A DNA stretch of 64,000 nt from Gluconacetobacter aggeris (GCF_014174395.1 NZ_JABEQD010000009.1:110960-174959), one strand, 5' to 3'. Shown: positions 25,733 to 35,391, counted from the first letter of the stretch. The notes: a model not told the origin generated them from the sequence alone. Made by a program: numbers and translations.

Positions 25733-26727
25733 CGCATGATCTCCTGCTGGAACCAGCCGGTCACCTCAGCCTGGCGCGGCCCCCAGATATCGGGGTCCGG
25801 ATGCGACAGGACGATCCCGCCCGCATCCGGCAGGTCGGGCTGGGCGGGCCGGGCGGTCACGGGCCAGAACAATCGCTCGGCACCGGGCTGGCGCATGCGC
25901 TGGGACTGGATATCGGGGCGCATGATGAAACGCAGGAAAGACGCGGCCTCCTGCTGGCGGGCCGCTGGCCGGTCCGCCGCCACCGCCGCGACGGCAGGCA
26001 GGACGAAGGCCGGAGAGGGAATATCGACGACATAGTCGGGATTGGCGCGCGCCAGGGCAATCGCCGCCGCACTCTGCACGATCGCGGTCCCGATCCGCCC
26101 CACGCGCAGGGCCACCAGGACCGATGGGTTTGAAGGCCCGACCAGCAATCCACCCGCGACCATTCGCCGCAATGCCGCCTGTCCCGCCGGCCAGCCGCCA
26201 TTCAGCGCCAACATCCCGGCCAGAAGCGGATAGGCCGGGCCGGACAATGCCGGATTGGCCATCCCCACGCGCGCGGCCCCCATGATATCGCGCCAGTTTC
26301 GTGGCGCGTGGCCCTGATCGCGGCGCGACAGGAAAACGCCCGCCAGCGTGAACCCGGTCACCTCATAGGATCTGTCGGCCGGCTGCAGGTCCCGTCCGGT
26401 CGGCGTCCAATCCAGCTCCGGCACCACGCCATGCGCCAGCAGGCGCGCCCGATCCAGGGCCACGGCGCCGCCATCGCCCTCGAACCACACGGCGTCCCAA
26501 CGCGGATGATGCGCCTCGGCCGACACGCGTGCCAACAGCATCCCGCCTGGCATCGTCAGCACGGTTGCCGGCCGACCGGTTTCGCGGGCATAGGCGGCGA
26601 CGATGGCAGGCGCCACGCCGACCGAACTATAGATGACCAGCCCCGGCCCACGCCCGCCCGTCAGGCTGGCCAGACACCACAGAACCAGCAGCAGCAGCGC
26701 GACGGAGGCCACACGCACGCGTGTCAT
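25729..26727 (-). CDS. ABC transporter periplasmic substrate-binding protein (Fe3+/AEP type)
   Basis: A 332-residue binding protein starting at the ATG at 26727; the open frame further upstream runs into the divergent regulator and was not used. The N-terminal hydrophobic segment VASVALLLLVLWCLASL acts as signal or anchor. The mature part begins LVIYSSVGVAPAIVAAYARETG, typical of cluster D/family 6 binding proteins for ferric ion or 2-aminoethylphosphonate. WDAVWFEGDGG and PANPALSGPAYPL-like segments follow. The Tyr-Tyr pair used by ferric-binding proteins is not obvious, so the ligand may not be iron. Confidence 0.8.
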   Translation of the reverse strand: MTRVRVASVALLLLVLWCLASLTGGRGPGLVIYSSVGVAPAIVAAYARETGRPATVLTMPGGMLLARVSAEAHHPRWDAVWFEGDGGAVALDRARLLAHGVVPELDWTPTGRDLQPADRSYEVTGFTLAGVFLSRRDQGHAPRNWRDIMGAARVGMANPALSGPAYPLLAGMLALNGGWPAGQAALRRMVAGGLLVGPSNPSVLVALRVGRIGTAIVQSAAAIALARANPDYVVDIPSPAFVLPAVAAVAADRPAARQQEAASFLRFIMRPDIQSQRMRQPGAERLFWPVTARPAQPDLPDAGGIVLSHPDPDIWGPRQAEVTGWFQQEIMR

Positions 26728-26753
26728 GTCGGTCCCGTCATCCTGATCCGCAC

Positions 26754-26804
26754 TCCGTAGCCGATGCAACGTGGTTCCTCTACAATTGTCGCAAACACTA
26801 CGGA
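26754..26804. promoter_or_regulatory. inverted repeat in the sbp-rpiR divergent region
   Basis: TCCGTAG at 26754-26760 and its complement CTACGGA at 26798-26804, separated by 37 bases, lie between the start codons of the binding-protein gene (minus strand) and the RpiR gene (plus strand). They are candidate half-sites for the RpiR regulator. Confidence 0.3.
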
Positions 26805-26862
26805 ATGAAGGTTTGATGAACTTGGTGTCCCAACCTGCCCCGCCTGCTATGCCGGCGCGTTC

Positions 26863-27741
26863 GTGACGAATCCGGAGGCCCGAAACGTCTTGAAACCCGA
26901 CCCGATCGCCGAGAGCCTGCGTCCCGATTCGGGACTGACCCCGATGGCGCGTCGGGTCGTCCAGTTCATCCACGCCAACCGTCCGCTGGCCCTGGCCAGT
27001 TCGGCGGCCGAATTGGCCGAACGGATCGGCACCTCCGATGCAACCGTGATCCGTTCGGTGCAGGCCATGGGATTCGACAGTCTGGCGGCCCTGCGTGCCG
27101 CATTGATCGCCAGCCTGACCCATGCGCGCGACCCGGCATCGGCATTATCCAGGACGATCGAAGATATCGGTTCGGACCTCGACGACGCCGTCGGCGGCAT
27201 CCTGCAGACCCATGCGGACATGGCGGCCGCCCTGCAACATCCGGCCACGCGCCGGCATATCGCCGACGCCGTGCGGGCGCTGCATCCCTGTCCGCGCATC
27301 GTGGTCTTCGGCATCGGTCCTTCCAGGGGGCTGGCCGACTATATCTGCCGGGCCCTGAACCGAAACGGCCTCACCAGCCTGCCGATCGGCACCACCGGCC
27401 GCGCCTTCGCCGACGATCTGGTGGCGCTGCGTCCGGGCGACGGCGTCATCATCATGGCCTACGGGACGCCGTATCGCGAAATTGCGCTCCTGTTTCGCGA
27501 AACCAGGCGAATGGGCCTGCCGGCCGTGCTGGTCACCGACCGGATCGCGGCAGCCGATGTGCCGCCCGGCACCGTCATCGTATCGGCAATGCGCGGCAAG
27601 GAGGAACATATCGCCCTGCATTCAGCGACAGTGGCCGTTCTGGAAGCCATTGCCTTCGGCCTGTCGGTCGCCCGTCGCGATCATACTATGGCAACATTGG
27701 ACCGCCTGAACGATTTCCGGAACCAGATCGAACAGTTCTGA
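26863..27741 (+). CDS. MurR/RpiR-family transcriptional regulator
   Basis: A 292-residue regulator from a GTG at 26863. The N-terminal HTH_6 domain (about 20-95) contains ASSAAELAERIGTSDATVIRSVQAMGFDSLAALRAAL. The C-terminal SIS domain (about 130-270) has RIVVFGIGPSRGLADYI and GDGVIIMAYGTPYREIALLF. Members usually sense phosphosugars or similar metabolites. It is transcribed divergently from the five-gene ABC operon and is the most likely regulator of it. This pairing hints that the transported substrate is organic rather than free iron. Confidence 0.9.
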   Translation: MTNPEARNVLKPDPIAESLRPDSGLTPMARRVVQFIHANRPLALASSAAELAERIGTSDATVIRSVQAMGFDSLAALRAALIASLTHARDPASALSRTIEDIGSDLDDAVGGILQTHADMAAALQHPATRRHIADAVRALHPCPRIVVFGIGPSRGLADYICRALNRNGLTSLPIGTTGRAFADDLVALRPGDGVIIMAYGTPYREIALLFRETRRMGLPAVLVTDRIAAADVPPGTVIVSAMRGKEEHIALHSATVAVLEAIAFGLSVARRDHTMATLDRLNDFRNQIEQF

Positions 27742-27833
27742 ACATTCTTTTGAAATGCGCGTGAGCGGGATCGGCTCGGAAGAGGACGGAGGCGGATTCC
27801 AGGCGATTCCGCAGGATGTCGCGCTCCCGTCGA

Positions 27834-29246
27834 TCATGGTCCGGACTGGCCGGCCTGGATGCGTGCCCTGTTCTCGCATGGAAGGGCGATCAGGCAGCGC
27901 AATCCAGGCCCGTTATCACTCAATGTGATGGTGCCGGCATGCAGATGCACGATCGCACGGACCATGCTGAGCCCCAATCCATTCCCCGCTTCCGAACGAC
28001 TATTATCGAGCCTGACGAAACGGTCGAACACCCGCTCAAGATCGCCTGCGGGAATGCCGCCGCCATTGTCGGAAATGACAAGCTGCACGCCGCCTTCCCC
28101 GATCGAGACCTCGAGCGTGATCGTGCTGCCCGGCGGTGTGTGATGAATCGCGTTTTCCAGAAGATTCGCGAGCATCTGGCGCAGCAGAACCGGCTGACCG
28201 GTCACGATCGCCTCAGGCGGGTGCGTCACGCGGAGAGTCTGCCGATGGTCTTCGATGATCGGCAGATAGATCTCCACCATTTCGCTGATCAGGACGACAA
28301 GATCCACCGCGCTGAACTCGTCACTCTGTGTCCGGGCCTCGATCTGGGCCAGGTCGAGGAGCGAGCCGAAAATCTCCAGCGCCCTGTCGAGTTCCTCTAT
28401 CGAAAGATCGATCTGGTCTTTCAGCCCATCGACCGTCTCTTCACGATCCCTTGCCCTCTCCAGCCTGTGCCGCAGGCGTGAAAGGGGGCTGCGCATGTCA
28501 TGGGCGATATCATTCGACACCTGGCGCAGGCTGACGATCAGGGTTTCATTCTGCCCCAACATCGCATTGAGGCTCTGCGACAGATGGTCGAATTCGTCGC
28601 CCGTCCCGCGCAGCGGTATACGGCGCGCGATATTGCCGCGCATGATGCTGCGCGCCGTCATGCTGATGCTCTCGATCCGTTTCAGGACCGCATTGCTCAG
28701 CAGCATGCCGCCGGCCAGGCCCAGGGTCATGAAGCCGAGGGAACTCCAGGCGACCGTGTTCCACAGATCATGTCTCAGCCGTGTCAACTGCGACGCATCG
28801 ATCCCGACAAAGTAATAGCCGCCGTCAGAAAGTCGATATCCCTCGCCATAGACCGCGACCCGATGCGCGTCCTGGGGCAGCCGATGCGCCCAGGACAGCC
28901 ATCGCGGTCCGGTGACCGGCCGCAGATGCAGCATGTTGCCCGCGACGACAATCTGTGCCCTGTCCTGCAAAAGATAGAAGAATCCAGGTTCGTTCCTGAC
29001 AAGGGCTTTCACCACGGGCAGAAAATGGCTGACATCGGGCTGTCCCGCCGCGGCAAAGGTCTCCTCGCCTTCGTTGGTGATCGCCCGGCGGATCTGGCGC
29101 TCGAACAGGTGCTGGTTATGAAATCCTGTCAGGATGGTGATCAGCATGCCGGAGAGCAGGAAGAAACCGACGAAGCTGGTCACGATCCGGAAAGAGGATG
29201 TGCCGGCAATCTGCCTGATCGCGGCGATCCCACGCCTAGGGCTCAA
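27834..29246 (-). CDS. membrane sensor histidine kinase
   Basis: A 470-residue kinase read from a TTG at 29246 that overlaps the response-regulator stop by 11 bp; a later start is possible. Membrane helices lie near residues 21-43 and 168-190, enclosing a periplasmic sensor of about 125 residues. HAMP (about 190-245) is followed by the H box DIAHDMRSPLSRLRHRLE. The ATPase has LLENAIHHTP (N box), ISDNGGGIP (G1), VFDRFVRLD (F box) and GNGLGLSMV (G2). Together with the regulator it forms a two-component system of the QseC/PmrB kind. The signal is unknown. Confidence 0.92.
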   Translation of the reverse strand: MSPRRGIAAIRQIAGTSSFRIVTSFVGFFLLSGMLITILTGFHNQHLFERQIRRAITNEGEETFAAAGQPDVSHFLPVVKALVRNEPGFFYLLQDRAQIVVAGNMLHLRPVTGPRWLSWAHRLPQDAHRVAVYGEGYRLSDGGYYFVGIDASQLTRLRHDLWNTVAWSSLGFMTLGLAGGMLLSNAVLKRIESISMTARSIMRGNIARRIPLRGTGDEFDHLSQSLNAMLGQNETLIVSLRQVSNDIAHDMRSPLSRLRHRLERARDREETVDGLKDQIDLSIEELDRALEIFGSLLDLAQIEARTQSDEFSAVDLVVLISEMVEIYLPIIEDHRQTLRVTHPPEAIVTGQPVLLRQMLANLLENAIHHTPPGSTITLEVSIGEGGVQLVISDNGGGIPAGDLERVFDRFVRLDNSRSEAGNGLGLSMVRAIVHLHAGTITLSDNGPGLRCLIALPCENRARIQAGQSGP

Positions 29247-29937
29247 GATCGGACTCTCTCATCACATAGCCGGCTCCCTTGATGGTATGGATCAGCGGCC
29301 TGTCATGTCGTCCCAGCTTCTCCCGCAACCGGGAGAGATGCGTTTCGACGATATTCGTGCGAACCGGGAAATCCATGTCCCACACATCCTTCAGCAACAT
29401 CCGGCGCGAAATGATCGTTCCGGGATTGCGCATGAAATATTCAAGAAGCTTCAGCTCCTGTGGCTGCAGGTGGATCTTTTCTCCGCGCCTCGTGGCCTCC
29501 CGGCTCAGCAGGTCAAGCGCGACGTCGGCGACGCACAGCATTGTCACGTGCTGGCTCGGCGTGAACCTGCGCAGCAATACCTGCACCCGCGCGACAAGCT
29601 CCCGCAGCGCAAACGGCTTGATCATATAATCATCGGCGCCATGGCGAAGACCACGGACGCGACTGGATACCCCATCCATCGTCGTCAGAAACAGCACGGG
29701 CGTCATGATGTCGCGTTCGCGCATCTGGGTCAGGATCTCCAGCCCGCCCAGCCCCGGAAGCATCCGGTCGAGAATCACGATGTCCCATCGCTCCGAAAGG
29801 GCACGCCGTAATCCGTCCGGCCCATTCGCGACGGCAAAGACATCGATATCATGCTCCGCCAGGCCTTCCCGCAGATACGCCGCCGTCGCCGGGTCGTCCT
29901 CGACCAGAAGCAGGCGCGCGCGCGCGGTCAGGGCCAT
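29236..29937 (-). CDS. OmpR/PhoB-type response regulator
   Basis: A 233-residue regulator. The receiver domain (1-120) has the acidic pair EDD (13-15), the phosphoacceptor Asp57 in VILDRMLPG, Thr near 85 (FLTT) and Lys107-region (MIKPFA). The winged-helix effector domain (about 135-230) has LQPQELKLLEYFMRNPG, the RTNIVETHLSRLREKLG recognition helix and IHTIKGAGYVM. It is co-transcribed with the kinase; the two overlap. The RND pump gene 300 bp upstream, on the same strand, is a possible target. Confidence 0.94.
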   Translation of the reverse strand: MALTARARLLLVEDDPATAAYLREGLAEHDIDVFAVANGPDGLRRALSERWDIVILDRMLPGLGGLEILTQMRERDIMTPVLFLTTMDGVSSRVRGLRHGADDYMIKPFALRELVARVQVLLRRFTPSQHVTMLCVADVALDLLSREATRRGEKIHLQPQELKLLEYFMRNPGTIISRRMLLKDVWDMDFPVRTNIVETHLSRLREKLGRHDRPLIHTIKGAGYVMRESDLEP

Positions 29938-30251
29938 CGAAACAGAAAGATCATCTGGCTTGTCTCTCCTCCTTGCTGTTGCCCGTCAGGCCGCCAGCCG
30001 GACGAAACGGGCGGCATAGTAGCAGCAGAACCCGCGGAGAAAGCACCAGCAATGGCCTGAGCGGCCCTAATTGGCATTTGTTAATTTTTTGATTGCAATG
30101 CTTTGGAAGAAGATGCCGACAGGTCTATGCCACCGGAAACGACAATGGATGTCCGTCTTGCCGCCTCTTTGGCGTCTCTTTTTTATGCTGTCTTGACAGG
30201 CGTGGTCCTTATTGTCTGGTACGGTGCGTTCTAGGCCCCACGCCGTGGCGA
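29938..30251. other. 314-bp intergenic region between the response regulator and the RND pump
   Basis: It holds the upstream region of the response-regulator gene (minus strand) and the region beyond the stop of the RND gene. It is AT-richer than its surroundings near 30065-30110. The only coding signal seen is a 35-codon plus-strand frame at 30127-30234. No clear terminator for the RND gene was recognised. Confidence 0.6.
30127..30234 (+). CDS. possible 35-residue single-helix membrane protein
   Basis: A short frame from ATG 30127 to TAG 30232-30234; an internal ATG at 30145 is an alternative start. The product has a short polar N-terminus and one hydrophobic stretch (about residues 12-31, including YAVLTGVVLIVWYGAF) that would span a membrane. 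The upstream Shine-Dalgarno is weak (acagg). It lies on the strand opposite to both neighbours. Not recognised as any named family; coding status is uncertain. Confidence 0.3.
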   Translation: MPPETTMDVRLAASLASLFYAVLTGVVLIVWYGAF

Positions 30252-33200
30252 TTATCGCATCATGTTTACCGGGGACAATTTCTCCCGCGCCCGATGGATG
30301 GATGAACAATATAGCGCCAGTCTGCCCAGATAGAGGTAGATGACCGGCGTGGTATAAAGTGTCAGTGCCTGGCTGACAGCCAGCCCCCCGATGATCGCGA
30401 TGCCAAGCGGCCGCCGCAGTTCCGCGCCATAGCCATGCCCCAGGATAAGCGGCAGCGCCCCCAGTGCGGCGGCGAATGTCGTCATCATGATCGGGCGGAA
30501 CCGGAGCAGGCAGGCCTCACGCATCGCCTGCTCGGGCGGGACGCCACGTTCGCGCTCGGCATCCAGGGCAAAATCCACCAGCATGATGGCGTTCTTTTTG
30601 ACAATGCCGATCAGCAGGATCACGCCGATCATGGCCATCAGCGAAAAATCCTCCCCGAACACCCACAGGGCCACCAGCGCACCCACCCCGGCGGAGGGCA
30701 GGGTCGACAGGATCGTCAGCGGATGGACGTAGCTTTCATACAGAATGCCCAGCACCATATAGACTGCCGCCAGCGCGGCGACGATCAGCAACGGCTCGCT
30801 GCTGGAGGAACTCTGCAACTGCGCGGCATTCCCGACAAACGCACCATGGATCGAAGGGGGCAGATGCAGGGCCAGAACCTGCGCCTCCACAACCTGCATG
30901 GCCCGGCCGAGGGGGACGCCCGTCGGCAGGTTGAAGGATATGGTGGTCGCGACTTCCTGCCCCTGATGGTTGATGGCAAGCGGCGTCAGACCCGCAATGG
31001 TGCGGGTGACGAAGGTCAGCGGCACCATCGTTTCCGCGCCGGTCGATACGGCTGATCCGGTCGAGGCCGAGCGACCGCCCGCCAGCGTGTTGGCGATCTG
31101 GTTGAGGAAGGATTGCGCGCCCTGCGCGCCCGCAGCACTCGTCGCCGCGGCTATGCGCACGCGCACGGTATTGGACTGCGTGCCGCCAGGCGGACTGCCG
31201 CCGGAAGTGCTGATCCACGCTTGCCGCAGGGAAGACGGGTCCTGCCAGAAACGGGGATCGACCTCCATGACCACGCGATATTGATTCAGGCTGTTATAGA
31301 TGACGGACGCCGCGCGCTGCCCATAGGCGTCGAACAGCATGTTGGAGACAAGCTGCGGCGTCAGTTGCATCCTGGCTGCCAGGTCCCGGTCGATGGCAAC
31401 GTTCACCGCCTGCCCGCCCAGCAGCACGTCGGACGACACATCCATAAGGGCCGCCTGGTGGGTCAGTGCGGTCGTCAGCCTCTGGGTCCAGTCATAAAGC
31501 TCCGCCGGATTGTCGCCCTGCAGCGTATATTGGTAGGCGGCATTGCTGGGCCGCGCGCCGATGCGGATGGCACCGCGCTGCAGGGCGAAGAAGCGGGCGC
31601 CCGTCATACCCGCCAGCCGCCGGTTCAGATGGGCGATGGTCGTCGAGGGCGGATAGGGGCGCCGGGACTTGTCGGTCAGGCGAATGAAGATATTCCCCTG
31701 GTTCGAAGATCCGCGACCGCCCAGAAAGCCGGCCACGGCCGCCACATCCGGGTCCTTCAGAAGCGCGGCCTGCGCCTCGTCCATCTTGCGGGTCATCGCC
31801 TGGAACGAAATGGCCTGGTCCCCCATCACCCGCCCCAGCAGCATGCCGGTATCCTCGTCGGGAAAGAGGCCCTTGGGCATCTGCGTATAGACCATGATCG
31901 TCAACCCGACCGTTGCGGGCAATGTCAGCACCATGATGCGCCGGTGACGCAGCGACCATTCAAGGCTGCCTGCATAGGCACGCAAGACCCTGTCATGGAC
32001 CTGTTCCAGACGGGTCGCGAACCGCCCCGGTGTCTGCGAAGCAGCCCGCACGATCCGCGCACAGAGCATGGGCGTGAGACTGAGGGACAATGCCAGGGAA
32101 ACGAGAAGACTGACCGAAACCGTCATGGCGAATTCGTGAAACAGGCGGCCGGCAATCCCCCCCATCAGGAGAATCGGCAGAAAGACCGCAATCAGCGAAA
32201 GGGTAATCGACAGGACGGTAAAGGCGACTTCACCGGCGCCCCGGATAGCGGCTTCAAAGGGCGTGGTCCCCGTCTCGACATGGCGACTGATATTCTCCAT
32301 GACCACGATGGCGTCATCGACCACGAATCCGGTCGAGATGGTCAGCGCCATCAGCGACATGTTGTCGAGCGAATAGCCCAGCATGCTGATCACCCCCAGC
32401 GTGCCCATGATGGACGTGGGAATGACCAGCGCGGGCACGCATGTCGTCCGCCATGTCCCGAGAAACAGCAGAACCGTCAGCACGACAAGCAGGACGGACA
32501 GGACAAGCGTCATGCGCGTGTCGGCCAGTGAAGCCCGAATCGTCAGCGAACGGTCCATGACCGTCTGCAGGTCGATCCCCGGCGGAAGCGAAGCCTGGAG
32601 ACGCGGCAACGTCATGTTGATCTGGTCGAGGGCCTGTACGATATTCGCCCCGGCCTGCATGAACACCTGCACGACAATGGCGGGCTTGCGGTCGAAATAG
32701 CCGGCATTGCGCACGTCTTCGACACCATCCTCTACCTGCGCGATATCCGTCAGCCGTACCGGCCGGCTGTTTCGCCAGGCGACGACGAGGTCACGATAGG
32801 CCTGCGCGCTCCGGGCCTGATCGTTTGTCTCCAGCGTGAAGCGCCTGTCCCCCTGGTCGATGAAGCCCTTGGGCGTATGAGCATTCGCCGAAGCCAGGGC
32901 CGCGCGGATATCCTCGAATCCGATGCCGAATTTGTACAGCGGCAAAGGGTTCATCTCGACGCGCACGGCAGGCAGGGCGCTGCCGCTGACCTGCACCAGC
33001 CCGACCCCCTTCACCTGTGCCAGGCGCGGAAGGATGAGATTGGACGCCTGATCGTAGAGCTGGGGCAGCGTGTAGGTATCCGACGTCAGCGCCAGGATCA
33101 GCGATGGCGGCCCGTTGGGGTTGGCCTTCGAATAGCTCGGGTTCTGGCGAAGCGTGGTCGGCAGATCCGCCCGTGCCGCCTGGATCGCGGCTTCCACATC

Positions 33201-33518
33201 GCGCGCCGCGCCATTGATGTCGCGCGAGAGCGCGAATTGCAGCGTGACGCGCAACTGCCCCTGGCTGGACTGGGACGTCATTTCGGTCAGGTCGGCGATA
33301 CTGCCCAGATGCCGCTCCAGCGGTTCGGCGATGGAACTGGCAATCTGCTCGGGCGAGCCTCCCGGCTGCTGTGCCTGAACCTGGATGACGGGAAAATCGA
33401 TATTCGGCAGGTCTGCGACGGGCAGCGCGACATAGCCGACGACGCCGCACAGAATGCACGCCACACTCAGTAATATGGTCGCCACGGGCCGGCGGATAAA
33501 GACAGTCGTCAGAAACAT
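30252..33518 (-). CDS. RND multidrug efflux permease (MdtB/MdtC-like)
   Basis: A 1088-residue inner-membrane pump of the HAE-1 family, starting MFLTTVFIRRPVATILL at 33518. It shows the classic N-terminal pattern LPVADLPNIDFPVIQVQAQQPGGSPEQ, the proton-relay pair in STGFVVDDAIVVMENI, and the second-half signature SFLMAMIGVILLIGIVKKNAIM-like region with LRPIMMTTFAAALGALPLILGHG. It should export toxic compounds with proton uptake. Normally it needs a periplasmic adaptor and a TolC-like channel, but neither is encoded next to it here. An Ala/Ser/Gly-rich insertion lies in the second periplasmic loop. Confidence 0.92.
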   Translation of the reverse strand: MFLTTVFIRRPVATILLSVACILCGVVGYVALPVADLPNIDFPVIQVQAQQPGGSPEQIASSIAEPLERHLGSIADLTEMTSQSSQGQLRVTLQFALSRDINGAARDVEAAIQAARADLPTTLRQNPSYSKANPNGPPSLILALTSDTYTLPQLYDQASNLILPRLAQVKGVGLVQVSGSALPAVRVEMNPLPLYKFGIGFEDIRAALASANAHTPKGFIDQGDRRFTLETNDQARSAQAYRDLVVAWRNSRPVRLTDIAQVEDGVEDVRNAGYFDRKPAIVVQVFMQAGANIVQALDQINMTLPRLQASLPPGIDLQTVMDRSLTIRASLADTRMTLVLSVLLVVLTVLLFLGTWRTTCVPALVIPTSIMGTLGVISMLGYSLDNMSLMALTISTGFVVDDAIVVMENISRHVETGTTPFEAAIRGAGEVAFTVLSITLSLIAVFLPILLMGGIAGRLFHEFAMTVSVSLLVSLALSLSLTPMLCARIVRAASQTPGRFATRLEQVHDRVLRAYAGSLEWSLRHRRIMVLTLPATVGLTIMVYTQMPKGLFPDEDTGMLLGRVMGDQAISFQAMTRKMDEAQAALLKDPDVAAVAGFLGGRGSSNQGNIFIRLTDKSRRPYPPSTTIAHLNRRLAGMTGARFFALQRGAIRIGARPSNAAYQYTLQGDNPAELYDWTQRLTTALTHQAALMDVSSDVLLGGQAVNVAIDRDLAARMQLTPQLVSNMLFDAYGQRAASVIYNSLNQYRVVMEVDPRFWQDPSSLRQAWISTSGGSPPGGTQSNTVRVRIAAATSAAGAQGAQSFLNQIANTLAGGRSASTGSAVSTGAETMVPLTFVTRTIAGLTPLAINHQGQEVATTISFNLPTGVPLGRAMQVVEAQVLALHLPPSIHGAFVGNAAQLQSSSSSEPLLIVAALAAVYMVLGILYESYVHPLTILSTLPSAGVGALVALWVFGEDFSLMAMIGVILLIGIVKKNAIMLVDFALDAERERGVPPEQAMREACLLRFRPIMMTTFAAALGALPLILGHGYGAELRRPLGIAIIGGLAVSQALTLYTTPVIYLYLGRLALYCSSIHRAREKLSPVNMMR

Positions 33519-33714
33519 CGCGCATACTCTGGATTCCACCGGGCAGACAGCAGGATGCGGCGCATCCCATGGTGGTGGTCATCGTCTTCCGACAGGGAAT
33601 CTCCATCCCGAAATATTGTGCGTCCAGCACATGAACCCTAAAATCTTCCCAACCGGCTCAGCGATATTCAGACACAAGACCGACCCAGACCCGCATTTTC
33701 AGCATCGGGACGCT

Positions 33715-35391
33715 TTAGCCTGACGGGAGCGCAATCCCGGGCGGCATGCCGGGTCCCGCCCGCATCCAGCTTTCCACTGTCGCCAATTCATCATATGGGC
33801 GCACTTCGTCGATTGTGATACGTCCCTCATAGATGCTGCCGCTTTCTCCATCGAGCGTGATCTCCGCCCCGCTGTCGAAACGCCTTCCCGCGATCACACA
33901 GTTTTTCCGGTCGGGCGCAACCACCAGGTCGGCGCATCCGACAATGGCGACCTTGCCGAGTTCGCGCGCCACGACCGCCGCATGGCTGGTACGGCCGCCA
34001 TGCGCCGCAAGCAGCCCCTCGGCACTGGCGATTCCTTCGATATCCTCGGTCAGAAGGTCATTGCTGACCAGGATGGCCGGCCGCCCCTGCCGGGCAAACT
34101 GCCGGGCGACGTCCGCGCTCATGACAATGGCGCCCGTCGCGGCACCTATCCCGGCCGGCGTTCCTTTGGCAATCGCATCGCCATGCGCGCCCACCACGCT
34201 CCGGCGCGTGATGGCAGCGTAATCCAGCCCGTCCAATTGCCGCAGCGCCTCCTCGACGCCGATCAGGCCCTCGCGCACCATATCGACGGCGATCTTCAGC
34301 CGCGCCCAGGCGGATCGCTTGCCCGCGCGGGTCTGCAACAGGAAAAGCCGCCCGTCTTCCACGGTGAATTCGAAATCCTGCATATCATGGAATCTGTCTT
34401 CCATCTGCCGGGCGACATGCTCCAGGCCCTGTGCGACCTGCGGCATGATGCGGGACAGCGTGATGGCGGGGGTGACACGCCTGCGGCCGGACACCACGTC
34501 ATCGCCCTGGGCGTTGAAGGAAAAATCCAGATAAAGCCGCCGCTCGCCCGTCGCAGGGTCACGCGTGAATCCCACGCCCGATCCCGATTTCGGTCCCGAA
34601 TTGCCATAGACCATGCGCTGCACGGTCACCGCCGTCCCAGGCTGGTCCGTCAGGGACCTGATCCGCCGATAGGTTTTCGCGCGCTCCGACTCCCATGACC
34701 GGAACACCGCATCCACCGACAGCAGAAGCTGCTCCATGGGCGTATCGGGAAAGGCCCGTCCGGACAGGTCCTCGAAAATATCCAGATACCGCGACGCCAG
34801 GCCGCGCAGGGACAAGGTATCGAGATCGGACAGGCTCCCCGCCTGCCCTGCCAGCAGGGCCCCTGCCGATGCATCCTCGAAGGGCGCCGGGTCCAGGCCA
34901 TGCACCACCTGCCCGTACGAGCGGACCAGTCGCGCATAACAGTCCCAGACAAGGCGGGGATCGCCCGTCAGCGCCATCATCCCCGGCAGGGTCGCGCGCG
35001 TCAGTCCCACATTCAGGATCGTATCGAGCATGCCGGGCATCGAGATAGGGGGACCCGAGCGGACCGAAACCAGCAATGGCCGCCGCGCGTCGCCGAACGC
35101 CAGGCCGGTCGCCTGCTCCAGACGGCTCAGCGGGCCGGCGACGCGCGCCCGGAATTCGTCCATCGGCGGCGGCCCATCGGCGATCCATTGGGCGCAGAGC
35201 GAGGTCGGCAGGACGAACCCGGGCGGTACAGGCAGGCCCATCGCGGCCAGAACCACAAGATTGAAGGCCTTCCCGCCAAGCAGGGACAGCGCCTCCGCCG
35301 GGGGCGGCAATATGCCCGCTTCGATGATCTGGATGGGGTCAGGTTGCAAACCACTCTCCCACGGCATGATCCGAGACGAGGCGACCCGCAT
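33715..35391 (-). CDS. pyruvate phosphate dikinase-like protein lacking the PEP/pyruvate barrel
   Basis: A 558-residue protein with the ATP-grasp domain (about 30-360; GGKAFNLVVLAAMGLPVPPGF, VSVRSGPPISMPGMLDTILN and YGNSGPKSGSGVGFTRDPATG) and the swivelling phosphohistidine domain (about 400-520; AHGGRTSHAAVVARELGK with the catalytic His). Full PPDK is about 880 residues; the C-terminal TIM barrel that binds pyruvate is absent and the frame ends normally at TGA. It may phosphorylate or transfer from its His to another protein, as some PEP-synthase-like paralogues do. The start is uncertain: 35391 overlaps the upstream gene by 53 bp, and ATG 35367 also fits. Confidence 0.85.
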   Translation of the reverse strand: MRVASSRIMPWESGLQPDPIQIIEAGILPPPAEALSLLGGKAFNLVVLAAMGLPVPPGFVLPTSLCAQWIADGPPPMDEFRARVAGPLSRLEQATGLAFGDARRPLLVSVRSGPPISMPGMLDTILNVGLTRATLPGMMALTGDPRLVWDCYARLVRSYGQVVHGLDPAPFEDASAGALLAGQAGSLSDLDTLSLRGLASRYLDIFEDLSGRAFPDTPMEQLLLSVDAVFRSWESERAKTYRRIRSLTDQPGTAVTVQRMVYGNSGPKSGSGVGFTRDPATGERRLYLDFSFNAQGDDVVSGRRRVTPAITLSRIMPQVAQGLEHVARQMEDRFHDMQDFEFTVEDGRLFLLQTRAGKRSAWARLKIAVDMVREGLIGVEEALRQLDGLDYAAITRRSVVGAHGDAIAKGTPAGIGAATGAIVMSADVARQFARQGRPAILVSNDLLTEDIEGIASAEGLLAAHGGRTSHAAVVARELGKVAIVGCADLVVAPDRKNCVIAGRRFDSGAEITLDGESGSIYEGRITIDEVRPYDELATVESWMRAGPGMPPGIALPSG

